A DNA stretch of 6,288 bases from Chloroflexota bacterium (GCA_005879775.1 VBJX01000025.1:7687-13974); one strand, 5' to 3'; shown: positions 1 through 5,730, counted from the first letter of the stretch. Numbers and translations are program-made. The notes: generated by a model not told the origin, from the sequence alone.

Positions 1-177
1 GCGGAGGTCCCCAGTCCCGACAAGGTGAGCACCAAGCCGGGCGACGTGGCCTCGAGCCTGGGTCTGGCGATCCTGCTGATCCTGGTGATGGCCTTCCCCG
101 GCGAGCTCTTCAACAACACGGTACAGGCCAACTACGAGGAGATCGCCGGCTGGTTCGGCGGGAAGAAGGAGTCATGA
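1..177 (+). CDS. C-terminal end of a membrane-anchored protein (5' truncated)
   Basis: The frame is open from base 1 to a TGA at 175-177 and gives the last 58 residues of a larger protein. What is visible is a short polar linker (about residues 1-18 of the fragment), one hydrophobic segment rich in Leu/Ile/Val (about 19-33), then a phrase FPGELFNNT followed by NYEEI and a short Lys-rich tail. From memory, a hydrophobic helix followed by FP-x-ELFN-x-T and an acidic NYEE stretch is typical of large extracytoplasmic-repeat or Ig-like-domain proteins that precede FGLLP-motif membrane proteins in high-GC Gram-positives and relatives. The next gene here has that motif, which supports the link. The gene overlaps its downstream neighbour by ATGA, so the two are translationally coupled. 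The N-terminal domains lie outside the window, so no function is assigned. Confidence 0.8.
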   Translation, partial: AEVPSPDKVSTKPGDVASSLGLAILLILVMAFPGELFNNTVQANYEEIAGWFGGKKES

Positions 178-941
178 TCCGGGTCGTCGGCGCGCTGCTG
201 CTGGCCGCTCTCATCAGCACCTTCCTGGCGCCGAAGCTGGGGCTGAACGCCACGACGCTCGCCACCTTCATCGGCTTCCTGGTCGCGCTCGTGGTGGTCC
301 TGCTCGCCTTCGAAGTCCCGGGGCTGATCCTGCGACGACGGCGGAGCGGGGAGCTGGGTCGGCTGCGGGCGCTGCCCTGGGCGCTGGTGATCGCCGCCAT
401 CTTCGTGGCCGTCTCGCGGGTCACCGCGCTCCAGCCGGGCTACCTCTACGGGATCGTGCTTGGGATCGCCTTCATGCGCGACGTGAGCGAGCGAGAGGAG
501 GGCGCCGAAGAGGCGGCAGGTGCGGTCTGGACCCTGGCCGTCGCGGTTGCGGCCTGGGTGCTGCTCGGATGGTTCCGTGGGCAGGCGCCGGCGATCGGCA
601 CCTTCGGCACCACGTTGGCTGCCACCACCCTGTCAGCGATCACGGTGGCCGGCATGGAGGCGGTGGCGTTCGGCCTCATGCCGTTCCGCTTCATGCCCGG
701 CTGGGTCGTCTACCGCTGGAACCGGTTCCTGTGGGCAGTCGTGTTCGGCGTCAGCGTCTTTGCCTTCGTCCACATCCTGATCGGTCCCAACGCCGGGTAC
801 CTGTCGAGCCTGTCGATCCCGGCGCTCCTCGCGGCGCTTGGTGTCTTCCTGGCGTTCAGCATCTTCAGCGTCCTGTTCTGGGCCTACTTCCGCTTCCGGC
901 CGGCCCGACCCGCGGAGGAGTCGACCAGCGCGGAGGGCTGA
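174..941 (+). CDS. Polytopic membrane protein with FGLMP motif (FGLLP-motif type)
   Basis: This 255-residue protein is almost entirely hydrophobic, with about eight likely membrane segments near residues 4-20, 28-48, 68-84, 88-102, 117-133, 144-165, 184-204 and 214-239. A basic loop (RRRR at 54-57) lies between segments 2 and 3, and an acidic loop (about 102-115) after segment 4. The diagnostic stretch is EAVAFGLMP at 162-170 followed by FRFMPG (171-176) and YRWNR (180-184). It matches my memory of the FGLLP-motif membrane proteins, whose function is unknown. The ATG overlaps the upstream stop codon as ATGA. AAGGAG at 166-171 sits only 2 nt from the start, so re-initiation by the upstream ribosome is likely. 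The last 58 bp are shared, in antisense, with the gene ending at 884. The tail after the final helix (RPARPAEESTSAEG) is low complexity. CDS status is very likely; the family call is moderate. Confidence 0.85.
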   Translation: MIRVVGALLLAALISTFLAPKLGLNATTLATFIGFLVALVVVLLAFEVPGLILRRRRSGELGRLRALPWALVIAAIFVAVSRVTALQPGYLYGIVLGIAFMRDVSEREEGAEEAAGAVWTLAVAVAAWVLLGWFRGQAPAIGTFGTTLAATTLSAITVAGMEAVAFGLMPFRFMPGWVVYRWNRFLWAVVFGVSVFAFVHILIGPNAGYLSSLSIPALLAALGVFLAFSIFSVLFWAYFRFRPARPAEESTSAEG

Positions 942-1525
942 GCGATCGGCCGCAGCTCTTCCCCAACCAGCTCAGCCAGGCGCTCCGCGACTGCCCACCA
1001 GTCGAACGACTCAGTCACCTCAGAGGCGCGCACCTCGATGAGCCGGTCGGGCTGGATGTAGGTCGGGATGATCCGATCCAGGATCGCCTCGATCTCGTCC
1101 CGGAAGGCATCGTTCGTGGACCGCACGCCGTCGGCCTGGAGTGCCACGTCGGGAAGGAGCCGCACGAAGAGGTCATAGGTCGTCGCCCAGCTGCGAATGA
1201 GCGGCTCGACCTCGAACGGATCTGCGCCATCGGTCACGCGCAGGAAATATGCGAAGTTGTCGACCACGGACCGATCCGTGACGAGCACCTCTGCCCGTCG
1301 TCGCAGCTCGAGCTCCTGCTGGACCTGGGCCATCAGGACCCACAGCTGTGCCTCGGCGGTGGCGCCCTCATTGAGGCCGAGGGGGTTGAAGCGAACCACC
1401 TCGCGGCCGACCTCGACGCTCCGTCCGGCTCGGCCGACTGTGCTGGCGAAGGCGTGGACTGCATTCGTCTTGCGCACCGAGTGTGACCCGATGAAGGCGA
1501 TCTTGGCCGGGGTCTGCCAGCCCAT
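884..1525 (-). CDS. P-loop NTPase/kinase-like protein (AAA_28, NadR/Ttd14-like) with altered Walker A
   Basis: A 213-residue soluble protein. The strand-plus-loop KIAFIGSHSVRKT (residues 8-20) is a P-loop of the GxHSxGKT type seen in NadR/Ttd14-like AAA_28 ATP-binding proteins, except that the Gly before Lys is Arg18 and the residue after Thr20 is Asn. Further family-like features are EVGREVVRFNPLGLNE (38-53), AEAQLWVLMAQ (57-67), and a Walker B-like strand with DRS (EVLVTDRSVVDN, 79-90) as in nucleoside/nucleotide kinases. The C-terminus (about 193-213) is a basic, probably disordered tail. The ATG at 1525 is chosen because it starts just before the first strand and lies 5 nt after the stop of the decarboxylase. 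There is no ATG, GTG or TTG between that stop and this start, and only a weak GGTGA lies upstream, so expression probably depends on coupling. The substrate is unknown. The 3' end overlaps the convergent membrane gene by 58 bp. Confidence 0.8.
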   Translation of the reverse strand: MGWQTPAKIAFIGSHSVRKTNAVHAFASTVGRAGRSVEVGREVVRFNPLGLNEGATAEAQLWVLMAQVQQELELRRRAEVLVTDRSVVDNFAYFLRVTDGADPFEVEPLIRSWATTYDLFVRLLPDVALQADGVRSTNDAFRDEIEAILDRIIPTYIQPDRLIEVRASEVTESFDWWAVAERLAELVGEELRPIAQPSALVDSSAGRAGRKRK

Positions 1526-1530
1526 CGGCT

Positions 1531-2994
1531 TCAGGCGGTCACCGCATCTCGTGCAGACAGGATCGCCTCGGCCGAGCGTTCGGCATCGGTCATCGTCGTC
1601 GACCAGTTCGAGACCGAGATGCGCATGGCCGCCATGCCGTGCCAGGTGGTGCCGGAGAGCCACAGCACGCCGTCCTCCTGGACTCGCCTGATGACGGCGC
1701 GGGTCAGCTGGTCGGCATCCTGGCCGTTGGCACCGGCAGCCGGAATGAAGCGCACGAGCACCTGGTTGAGGACCACTTCGTTGAGGATCTCGACGCGCGG
1801 GTCGGCCGCGAGGCGTCCGGCCATCACCGTCGCGATCTCACAGCAGCGCTCGACCATGGCCTGCACCCCGGACCTCCCCAGTGAGCGGAGCGCGGCATAC
1901 ACCGCGAATCCGCGGGCCCGCCGCGAGAACTCGGGCACCCAATGCACCTCGTCGCGTTCCTGGGTGGGGCTGTACTCCAGGTAGGCGCCGTGCGGCGGAG
2001 AGAGCGCCGCGTCGTGGGCCGTCGGATGAGCGACGAAGGCGAGCCCCGAGTCGTACGGGACGTTGAGCCATTTGTGGGCATCGGTCGCCCAGGAATCGGC
2101 GCCGCCGATGCCGGCCACCAGGTGGCGGAGCGCGGGGCTGACCGCTGCCCATATGCCGAAGGCGCCATCGACATGGACCCAGGCGCCGGCGTGGCGGCGG
2201 ATGGCTCGAATCGCGCCGTCGATCGGGTCGAACGAGCCGGTGTTCACGTTCCCCGCCTGCAGGCACACGATCAGCGGCACGCTCGCCGGGATCTCGGCGA
2301 GGGTCGTCTCCAGCGGCTCCAGCCGCATCCGGCCCTGCTCGTCGGTCGGCACGCTGTGGACGCGGTCGCGTCCCATGCCAAGGTACTGGAGCGCGGCGCC
2401 GACGGTGGAATGCATCTCTGCACCCACCACCACGTGCACCTGCGGCGCGTCGAACAGCCCCTTCGACTCAACGTCCCAACCGGCCCGTTCCAGCACCGCG
2501 TGGCGGGCGGCCGCCAGGCAGGTGAAGTTGGCCATCTGGCATCCGGTGGTGAGCCCGTAGCTGGAGGAGGGCGGCAGGCCAAAGAGGTCGATGAGCCACG
2601 CCCCGACGGCCTCCTCCACGACCGCCGCCGCCGGACCGCCGGCATAGAGTCCGGCATTCTGGTCCCACGTGGAGGTGAGCCAGTCGGCGGCCACCGCCGC
2701 GGGCAGCGACCCCCCGATGACGAAGCCGAAGTAGCGCGGCCCGGCCATCGACACGATTCCCGGATCCGCGCCGCGCGCCAGGTCCTCAATGACCCTGATC
2801 GGGTCTTCACCGTCCTCCGGAAGCGGCCGCAGCAGGCTGCGTCGCAGGCCTTCCACGTCGTGGTCGACGCGCACCGGGCGATCCGGAAGCGCTCGAAGGA
2901 AGGTGACTGCCAGCTCGGCGGTCGAGCGCAGCAGATCGGACGGATCGCCGCGCTCAGTGGGCCCTGGACCGCTGGCCGGCGCGGACTCTTTCAT
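1531..2994 (-). CDS. Pyridoxal-phosphate-dependent group II amino acid decarboxylase
   Basis: A 487-residue fold-type I PLP enzyme of the aromatic-amino-acid/glutamate/diaminobutyrate decarboxylase family, at the usual length for it. Visible landmarks are GPRYFGFVIGGSLPA (85-99) at the substrate-side entry, the phosphate-binding TTGCQMAN (149-156), His195 in GAEMHSTV (ring-stacking position), Asp276 in HVDGAFG (pyridine nitrogen contact), and the Schiff-base Lys308 in DAHKW. Tyr338 and Tyr341 lie in the mobile-loop region that carries the catalytic Tyr in animal aromatic decarboxylases, so decarboxylation rather than aldehyde synthesis is plausible. It should convert an L-amino acid to an amine plus CO2 in the cytoplasm; which amino acid cannot be told. 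The ATG at 2994 is preferred over an upstream in-frame extension to 3168 because the extension is Ser/Arg-rich antisense sequence and runs through a likely promoter. It is followed by a P-loop protein after 5 nt, which implies one transcript. Confidence 0.93.
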   Translation of the reverse strand: MKESAPASGPGPTERGDPSDLLRSTAELAVTFLRALPDRPVRVDHDVEGLRRSLLRPLPEDGEDPIRVIEDLARGADPGIVSMAGPRYFGFVIGGSLPAAVAADWLTSTWDQNAGLYAGGPAAAVVEEAVGAWLIDLFGLPPSSSYGLTTGCQMANFTCLAAARHAVLERAGWDVESKGLFDAPQVHVVVGAEMHSTVGAALQYLGMGRDRVHSVPTDEQGRMRLEPLETTLAEIPASVPLIVCLQAGNVNTGSFDPIDGAIRAIRRHAGAWVHVDGAFGIWAAVSPALRHLVAGIGGADSWATDAHKWLNVPYDSGLAFVAHPTAHDAALSPPHGAYLEYSPTQERDEVHWVPEFSRRARGFAVYAALRSLGRSGVQAMVERCCEIATVMAGRLAADPRVEILNEVVLNQVLVRFIPAAGANGQDADQLTRAVIRRVQEDGVLWLSGTTWHGMAAMRISVSNWSTTMTDAERSAEAILSARDAVTA

Positions 2995-3000
2995 GGCAGC

Positions 3001-3014
3001 GGATCGTACGATCC
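3001..3014. promoter_or_regulatory. Perfect 14-bp palindrome GGATCGTACGATCC (possible operator)
   Basis: The sequence equals its own reverse complement across all 14 bases, and it fully covers the proposed -10 element (3003-3008, minus strand), ending 7 bp before the decarboxylase ATG. A repressor dimer bound here would block the promoter. Its centre also places a TACGAT on the plus strand (3007-3012), but no matching -35 is seen for that direction. No regulator gene is present in the window, so the binding factor is unknown. Confidence 0.4.
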
Positions 3015-3032
3015 CGCGAGGCCGATTGCCAA
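3003..3032 (-). promoter_or_regulatory. Candidate sigma-70-type promoter for the decarboxylase, probably leaderless
   Basis: On the minus strand, TTGGCA (3032-3027) and TACGAT (3008-3003) are separated by 18 bp, giving 5/6 and 4/6 matches to the -35 and -10 consensus. Transcription would start about 7 nt after the -10, at roughly 2996-2994, which is the ATG of the decarboxylase itself. No Shine-Dalgarno sequence is visible before that ATG, which fits a leaderless mRNA, a common arrangement in high-GC bacteria. The spacing logic is inference; no transcript data are available. Confidence 0.5.
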
Positions 3033-3060
3033 GCCGGAGTAGGCTTGCCCCGCACGCATC

Positions 3061-3075
3061 ATGAGTGCCAGATGA
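3061..3075 (+). other. Four-codon mini-ORF overlapping the start of the next gene
   Basis: ATG at 3061 encodes Met-Ser-Ala-Arg and stops at TGA 3073-3075, which shares ATGA with the ATG at 3072 of the membrane protein gene. A TAGGCT (3040-3045) upstream could be a -10 element giving a start point near 3052, but no good -35 is seen. The arrangement would allow translational coupling from a minimal leader. It may also be chance, since the real start of the downstream gene is itself uncertain. Confidence 0.25.
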
Positions 3076-3707
3076 CCGAATCGAGCGAACCGACCGAATC
3101 GACGGAATCGACACAGCCGAGCGCGCCGATGCCTTCGATTCCGCCGAATCCGCCGGTGACCGCACCACCGGCCCCGGTCTCGCGACCGGGACCGTCCGGT
3201 GCCCTCGTCGCGGCAGGCGTCATCCAGCTTGTGATCGCCACCCTGGTCGGCCTCTTCGCACTCCTCTTCCTGTTCGTGGGTGCCTTGATGGGTCAGATGC
3301 AGGATTCGTTCAGCGGGTCCGGGCTGACCCCCGAACAGACGCGCATGCTCGCGAGGCTCGGAGGCGTGGTCTTCATCGCCTTCGGAGTGGTTGCCCTGGC
3401 GGTTGCCGTGGCCCACCTGCTCGGAGGTATCGGCGCCCTGAAGCGTTGGGGCTGGGCTCGCATCCTGGGGATCGTCACCAGCGTGATCGGGGTGCTGATC
3501 TGGCTGCTGGTGCTCGTCAGCAACCTGGTGGCCGCCACCCAGCGCATCCCCGCGGGCTACTTCGACAACTCTGGCCTCACTGTCGAGGAGTATCGGCGGC
3601 TGGTGGGAGCCGGCGCCGTGGTCGGGGTGGTCTTCGCCGCGGTCGCGCTGGCGGCCTACATCTTCGTCCTGGTGGTGCTCATCCGGCGGGGAAGCGAGTT
3701 CAGCTGA
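3072..3707 (+). CDS. Four-helix membrane protein with proline-rich N-terminus, function unknown
   Basis: A 211-residue protein. Residues 1-42 are disordered, first Thr/Glu/Ser repeats (TESSEPTESTEST) and then a Pro-rich stretch. Four membrane segments follow at about 43-73, 95-118, 128-154 and 178-205, with a short basic C-terminus. GALKRWGWARILGI (121-134) between helices 2 and 3 is like the loop of many small uncharacterised four-helix proteins of high-GC bacteria (G-x-L-x-x-x-x-WAR-I). Two similar extracytoplasmic or cytoplasmic loops contain GLTPEQTRMLARLG (84-97) and GLTVEEYRRLVGAG (168-181). Their resemblance suggests an internal duplication of a two-helix unit. The start is uncertain: ATG 3072 lacks a clear ribosome-binding site, a TTG at 3045 would add nine residues, and ATG 3129 would remove the Thr/Glu/Ser part. 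It is divergent from the decarboxylase and followed 61 bp later by the nitrilase gene, which has its own strong ribosome-binding site. I do not recognise a function. Confidence 0.75.
   Translation: MTESSEPTESTESTQPSAPMPSIPPNPPVTAPPAPVSRPGPSGALVAAGVIQLVIATLVGLFALLFLFVGALMGQMQDSFSGSGLTPEQTRMLARLGGVVFIAFGVVALAVAVAHLLGGIGALKRWGWARILGIVTSVIGVLIWLLVLVSNLVAATQRIPAGYFDNSGLTVEEYRRLVGAGAVVGVVFAAVALAAYIFVLVVLIRRGSEFS
3075..3111 (+). repeat. Three copies of AC(C/G)GAATCGA
   Basis: ACCGAATCGA occurs at 3075-3084 and 3093-3102, and ACGGAATCGA at 3102-3111. They encode the Thr-Glu-Ser repeats at the N-terminus of the membrane protein. This looks like simple-sequence expansion in a disordered tail and not a binding-site array. 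Confidence 0.55.
3103..3143 (+). repeat. 9-bp inverted repeat early in the membrane protein gene
   Basis: CGGAATCGA (3103-3111) is the exact reverse complement of TCGATTCCG (3135-3143), with a 23-nt loop. In the mRNA it could form a stem starting about 30 nt after the start codon. A competing smaller hairpin, GATTC-CGCC-GAATC, lies at 3137-3150. There is no T-run, so it is not a terminator. Confidence 0.4.
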
Positions 3708-3757
3708 GCCGGTTCGGGGCGGGTGTACTGTATCGGCCTCCCAGGCTGAGGTGACAC

Positions 3758-3763
3758 AGGAGG
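3758..3763 (+). promoter_or_regulatory. Strong Shine-Dalgarno site (AGGAGG) for the nitrilase gene
   Basis: AGGAGG ends 5 nt before the ATG at 3769. It decides the start: a GTG at 3751 would add six residues but would place this site inside the coding region. Confidence 0.85.
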
Positions 3764-3768
3764 AACCG

Positions 3769-4617
3769 ATGGCGCGCACCATCCGCGCAGCCCTGTTGCA
3801 GGCCGACTGGACCGGCGACAAGGATTCGATGATCGAGAAGCACGAGCGCTACGCCCGCGAGGCTGCCAAGCAGGGCGCCCAGGTGATGTGCTTCCAGGAG
3901 CTCTTCTACGGCCCCTACTTCTGCCAGGTGCAGGACCCGCAGTACTTCGCCTACACCGAGAAGATCCCCGGCGGCCCCACGACCGAGCGGATGCAGGCCC
4001 TCGCCAAGGAGACGGGCATGGTCCTCATCGTCCCGATGTACGAGGAGGACGCCGAGACGACCGGCATCTACTACAACACCGCCGCCGTGATCGACGCCGA
4101 TGGCTCGTACCTGGGGAAGTACCGCAAGACGCACATCCCGCACGTCAAGGGCTTCTGGGAGAAGTTCTACTTCCGCCCGGGCAACATGGGCTACCCGGTC
4201 TTCGACACCGCCGTCGGCAAGGTCGGGGTCTACATCTGCTACGACCGCCACTTCCCGGAGGGGGCGCGGGCGCTGGGGCTCAACGGAGCGGAGCTGGTCT
4301 TCATCCCGTCGGCCACCTCGCGCGGGCTCTCGGAGTACCTGTGGCGTGTGGAGCAGGTGAGCCACGCGCTGGCCAACGGCTACTACGTGGGCACCATCAA
4401 TCGGGTCGGCGTCGAGCCGCTGGGCGACGATGACTTCTACGGGCAGAGCTACTTCGTCGACCCGCGGGGCCAGTTCGTGGGCGACGTCGGGGATCCCTAC
4501 AAGGAAGAGCTGCTGGTGCGTGATCTCGACATGGACAAGATCACCGAGGTGCGCCAGCTCTGGCAGTTCTATCGCGATCGACGCCCCGATGCCTACGCGG
4601 ACCTGGTGCGCCCATAG
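3769..4617 (+). CDS. Nitrilase-superfamily amidohydrolase (beta-ureidopropionase / N-carbamoyl amidase-like)
   Basis: A 282-residue cytoplasmic enzyme of the carbon-nitrogen hydrolase fold, at full family length. The catalytic triad is complete: Glu44 in CFQELFYGPYF (41-51), Lys120 in KYRKTHIPH (117-125) and Cys157 in VYICYDRHFPE (154-164). The accessory Glu131 is in GFWEKFYFRPGN (128-139). This group hydrolyses C-N bonds in linear amides through a Cys thioester. The HIPH-x-KGFWEKFYFRPGN signature resembles beta-ureidopropionases and N-carbamoylputrescine amidases more than nitrile-cleaving members, so an N-carbamoyl substrate (yielding amine, CO2 and ammonia) is the best guess. It is followed after 5 nt by an LLM-class oxidoreductase, implying one operon. 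The related family near hydantoin/pyrimidine degradation genes fits this, but exact substrate specificity cannot be read from sequence. A large ORF on the opposite strand across this gene is a codon-bias shadow. Confidence 0.93.
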   Translation: MARTIRAALLQADWTGDKDSMIEKHERYAREAAKQGAQVMCFQELFYGPYFCQVQDPQYFAYTEKIPGGPTTERMQALAKETGMVLIVPMYEEDAETTGIYYNTAAVIDADGSYLGKYRKTHIPHVKGFWEKFYFRPGNMGYPVFDTAVGKVGVYICYDRHFPEGARALGLNGAELVFIPSATSRGLSEYLWRVEQVSHALANGYYVGTINRVGVEPLGDDDFYGQSYFVDPRGQFVGDVGDPYKEELLVRDLDMDKITEVRQLWQFYRDRRPDAYADLVRP

Positions 4618-4622
4618 CACCG

Positions 4623-5636
4623 ATGGACTTTGGGTTCACCCTCAAGCCTGAGAACGACATCCAGCGCACCCGGGAGCTGACACGCAGAGCCGAAGCCAAC
4701 GGGTTCAGCTACGGGTGGCTCTTCGACAGCCACGTCCTGTGGCGCGAGGCTTATGTCCTCCTCACCCTGATGGCCGAGTCCAGCGAGCGGCTCCGGCTCG
4801 GGACCTGCGTCACGAACCCGGCCACGCGCGAGCCGAGCGTGACGGCATCGGCGCTGGCGGTGCTCGACGAGCTGAGCGGGGGCCGGATGGACCTGGGAAT
4901 CGGGCGCGGCGACAGCGCTCGACGGGTCCTCGGCAAGCCGCCGACCACCATGAAGACGCTGGAAGAGGCGATCGTCGTCATTCGCGACCTGGTCGAGGGG
5001 CGAGCGGTGACCTACGAGGGCACCGAGCTCGTCTTCCCATGGACCGGGAAGTGGAAGCTCCCGGTGTGGGTGGCCGGGTATGGACCGATGGCGCTGGCCA
5101 TGACCGGACGGGTGGCCGACGGCCTGATCCTGCAGCTGGCCGATCCCGACCTGATCCGCTGGTTCGTCTCGCAGCTGCGTCAGTCGGAGGCGGCCGCCGG
5201 GCGGCCGCCGGGCAGCGTCAGGGTACAGGCGGCGGCGCCTGCCCACATCGGCCCGCGGGAGCTCGGTCGCGAGCGGACCCGATGGTTCCCGGCCCTGGTG
5301 AGCAACCACGTGGTCGACCTGGTCAACAGGTATCCCCGTGAGCAGCTGCCGGAGGCCCTGACCGGGTACATCACGGACCGCGAGGGATACGACTACCACC
5401 ATCACGCCGAGGTCGGGTCGGCGAACGCGGCCTTCGTCGGGGACGAGGTGGCAGATCGGTTCTGCGTGCTGGGCGAAGCGGACGAGCACGTCGCCAAGCT
5501 TCACGAGCTGGCCGATGCCGGCATCGACCAGTTCAACATCTACCTGATGAACGGCGACGAGGAGGAGCAGCTCGAGGTCTACGGGCGCGAGATCGTGCCC
5601 CTTCTGCGAGGACTCGCATCGCCATCGGTTAGTTGA
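4623..5636 (+). CDS. LLM-class flavin/F420-dependent oxidoreductase (TIGR03842-like)
   Basis: A 337-residue TIM-barrel oxidoreductase of the bacterial luciferase-like family, at the usual length. It starts with MDFGFTLKP (strand 1) and continues with GFSYGWLFDSHVLW (27-40), LRLGTCVTNPATREP (57-71), the family hallmark SGGRMDLGIGRGDS (85-98), and the typical second-half strand PVWVAGYGPMALAMTGRVADGLIL (147-170, in parts). The C-terminal part includes FVGDEVADRFCVLG (271-284) and AGIDQFNIYLMNG (299-311). The pattern is close to the F420-dependent group modelled as TIGR03842, related to methylenetetrahydromethanopterin reductase; whether F420 or FMN is used cannot be decided from sequence. The ATG lies 5 nt after the nitrilase stop with only a weak GGTG upstream, so translation is probably coupled. 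The likely role is redox chemistry on the same substrate class as the nitrilase, such as hydantoin or pyrimidine breakdown. This is context inference only. Confidence 0.9.
   Translation: MDFGFTLKPENDIQRTRELTRRAEANGFSYGWLFDSHVLWREAYVLLTLMAESSERLRLGTCVTNPATREPSVTASALAVLDELSGGRMDLGIGRGDSARRVLGKPPTTMKTLEEAIVVIRDLVEGRAVTYEGTELVFPWTGKWKLPVWVAGYGPMALAMTGRVADGLILQLADPDLIRWFVSQLRQSEAAAGRPPGSVRVQAAAPAHIGPRELGRERTRWFPALVSNHVVDLVNRYPREQLPEALTGYITDREGYDYHHHAEVGSANAAFVGDEVADRFCVLGEADEHVAKLHELADAGIDQFNIYLMNGDEEEQLEVYGREIVPLLRGLASPSVS
5191..5212 (+). repeat. Perfect 11-bp tandem duplication CGGCCGCCGGG
   Basis: Two identical adjacent copies lie inside the LLM oxidoreductase gene. They are read in different frames (Ala-Ala-Gly, then Arg-Pro-Pro-Gly; residues about 190-197), in a variable linker. 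Recent duplication of 11 bp would have shifted the frame, yet the protein matches its family on both sides, so the copies are old, compensated or coincidental. Confidence 0.6.
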
Positions 5637-5662
5637 CGACCGACCTCCCGGCGCGATTGGAT
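5633..5662 (+). promoter_or_regulatory. Weak candidate promoter upstream of the lipoprotein gene
   Basis: TTGACG (5633-5638) overlaps the LLM stop codon, and TTGGAT (5657-5662) follows after 18 bp. The -35 is good (5/6) but the -10 is poor (3/6), and the start point would leave a leader of roughly 70 nt. Nothing better is seen in the 106-bp gap, which also shows no convincing terminator hairpin with a T-run. Confidence 0.2.
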
Positions 5663-5730
5663 CCTCGTTCCGTCCCTTCTCGTCCGCCTCGAATCCGTGG
5701 CGAAGAATGAAGGTTCAACGATCTGCGAGG

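Noticed and set aside
569..1486. 305-codon plus-strand ORF spanning the convergent junction
   Set aside because: It runs out of frame through the membrane gene and antisense to the P-loop gene; the His/Pro/Arg-rich product has no domain.
1942..3042. 366-codon plus-strand ORF across the decarboxylase gene
   Set aside because: It is antisense to a clearly recognisable PLP enzyme; the translation is Arg/Gly/His-rich with no domain, as expected for a GC-bias shadow.
2995..3168. N-terminal extension of the decarboxylase to 3168
   Set aside because: The extra 58 residues are Ser/Arg-rich antisense of the neighbouring gene and would run through the proposed promoter and palindrome.
3708..3768. Terminator or promoter between the membrane protein and the nitrilase
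   Set aside because: CCTC-ccaggct-GAGG gives only a 4-bp stem without a T-run, and the best -10 (TGTACT, 3724-3729) has no good -35 at normal spacing.
2991..3821. 276-codon minus-strand ORF opposite the four-helix membrane protein
   Set aside because: The translation is rich in Asp/Glu/His/Gln/Gly, the usual antisense of hydrophobic codons; the plus-strand frame gives sensible membrane helices.
3700..4620. 306-codon minus-strand ORF opposite the nitrilase gene
   Set aside because: The nitrilase has a full catalytic triad and a strong ribosome-binding site; the antisense product is Val/Leu/Asp/His-rich without motifs.
4593..5504. 303-codon minus-strand ORF opposite the LLM oxidoreductase
   Set aside because: It is a shadow of a well-supported enzyme gene, with no motif and no plausible start site.
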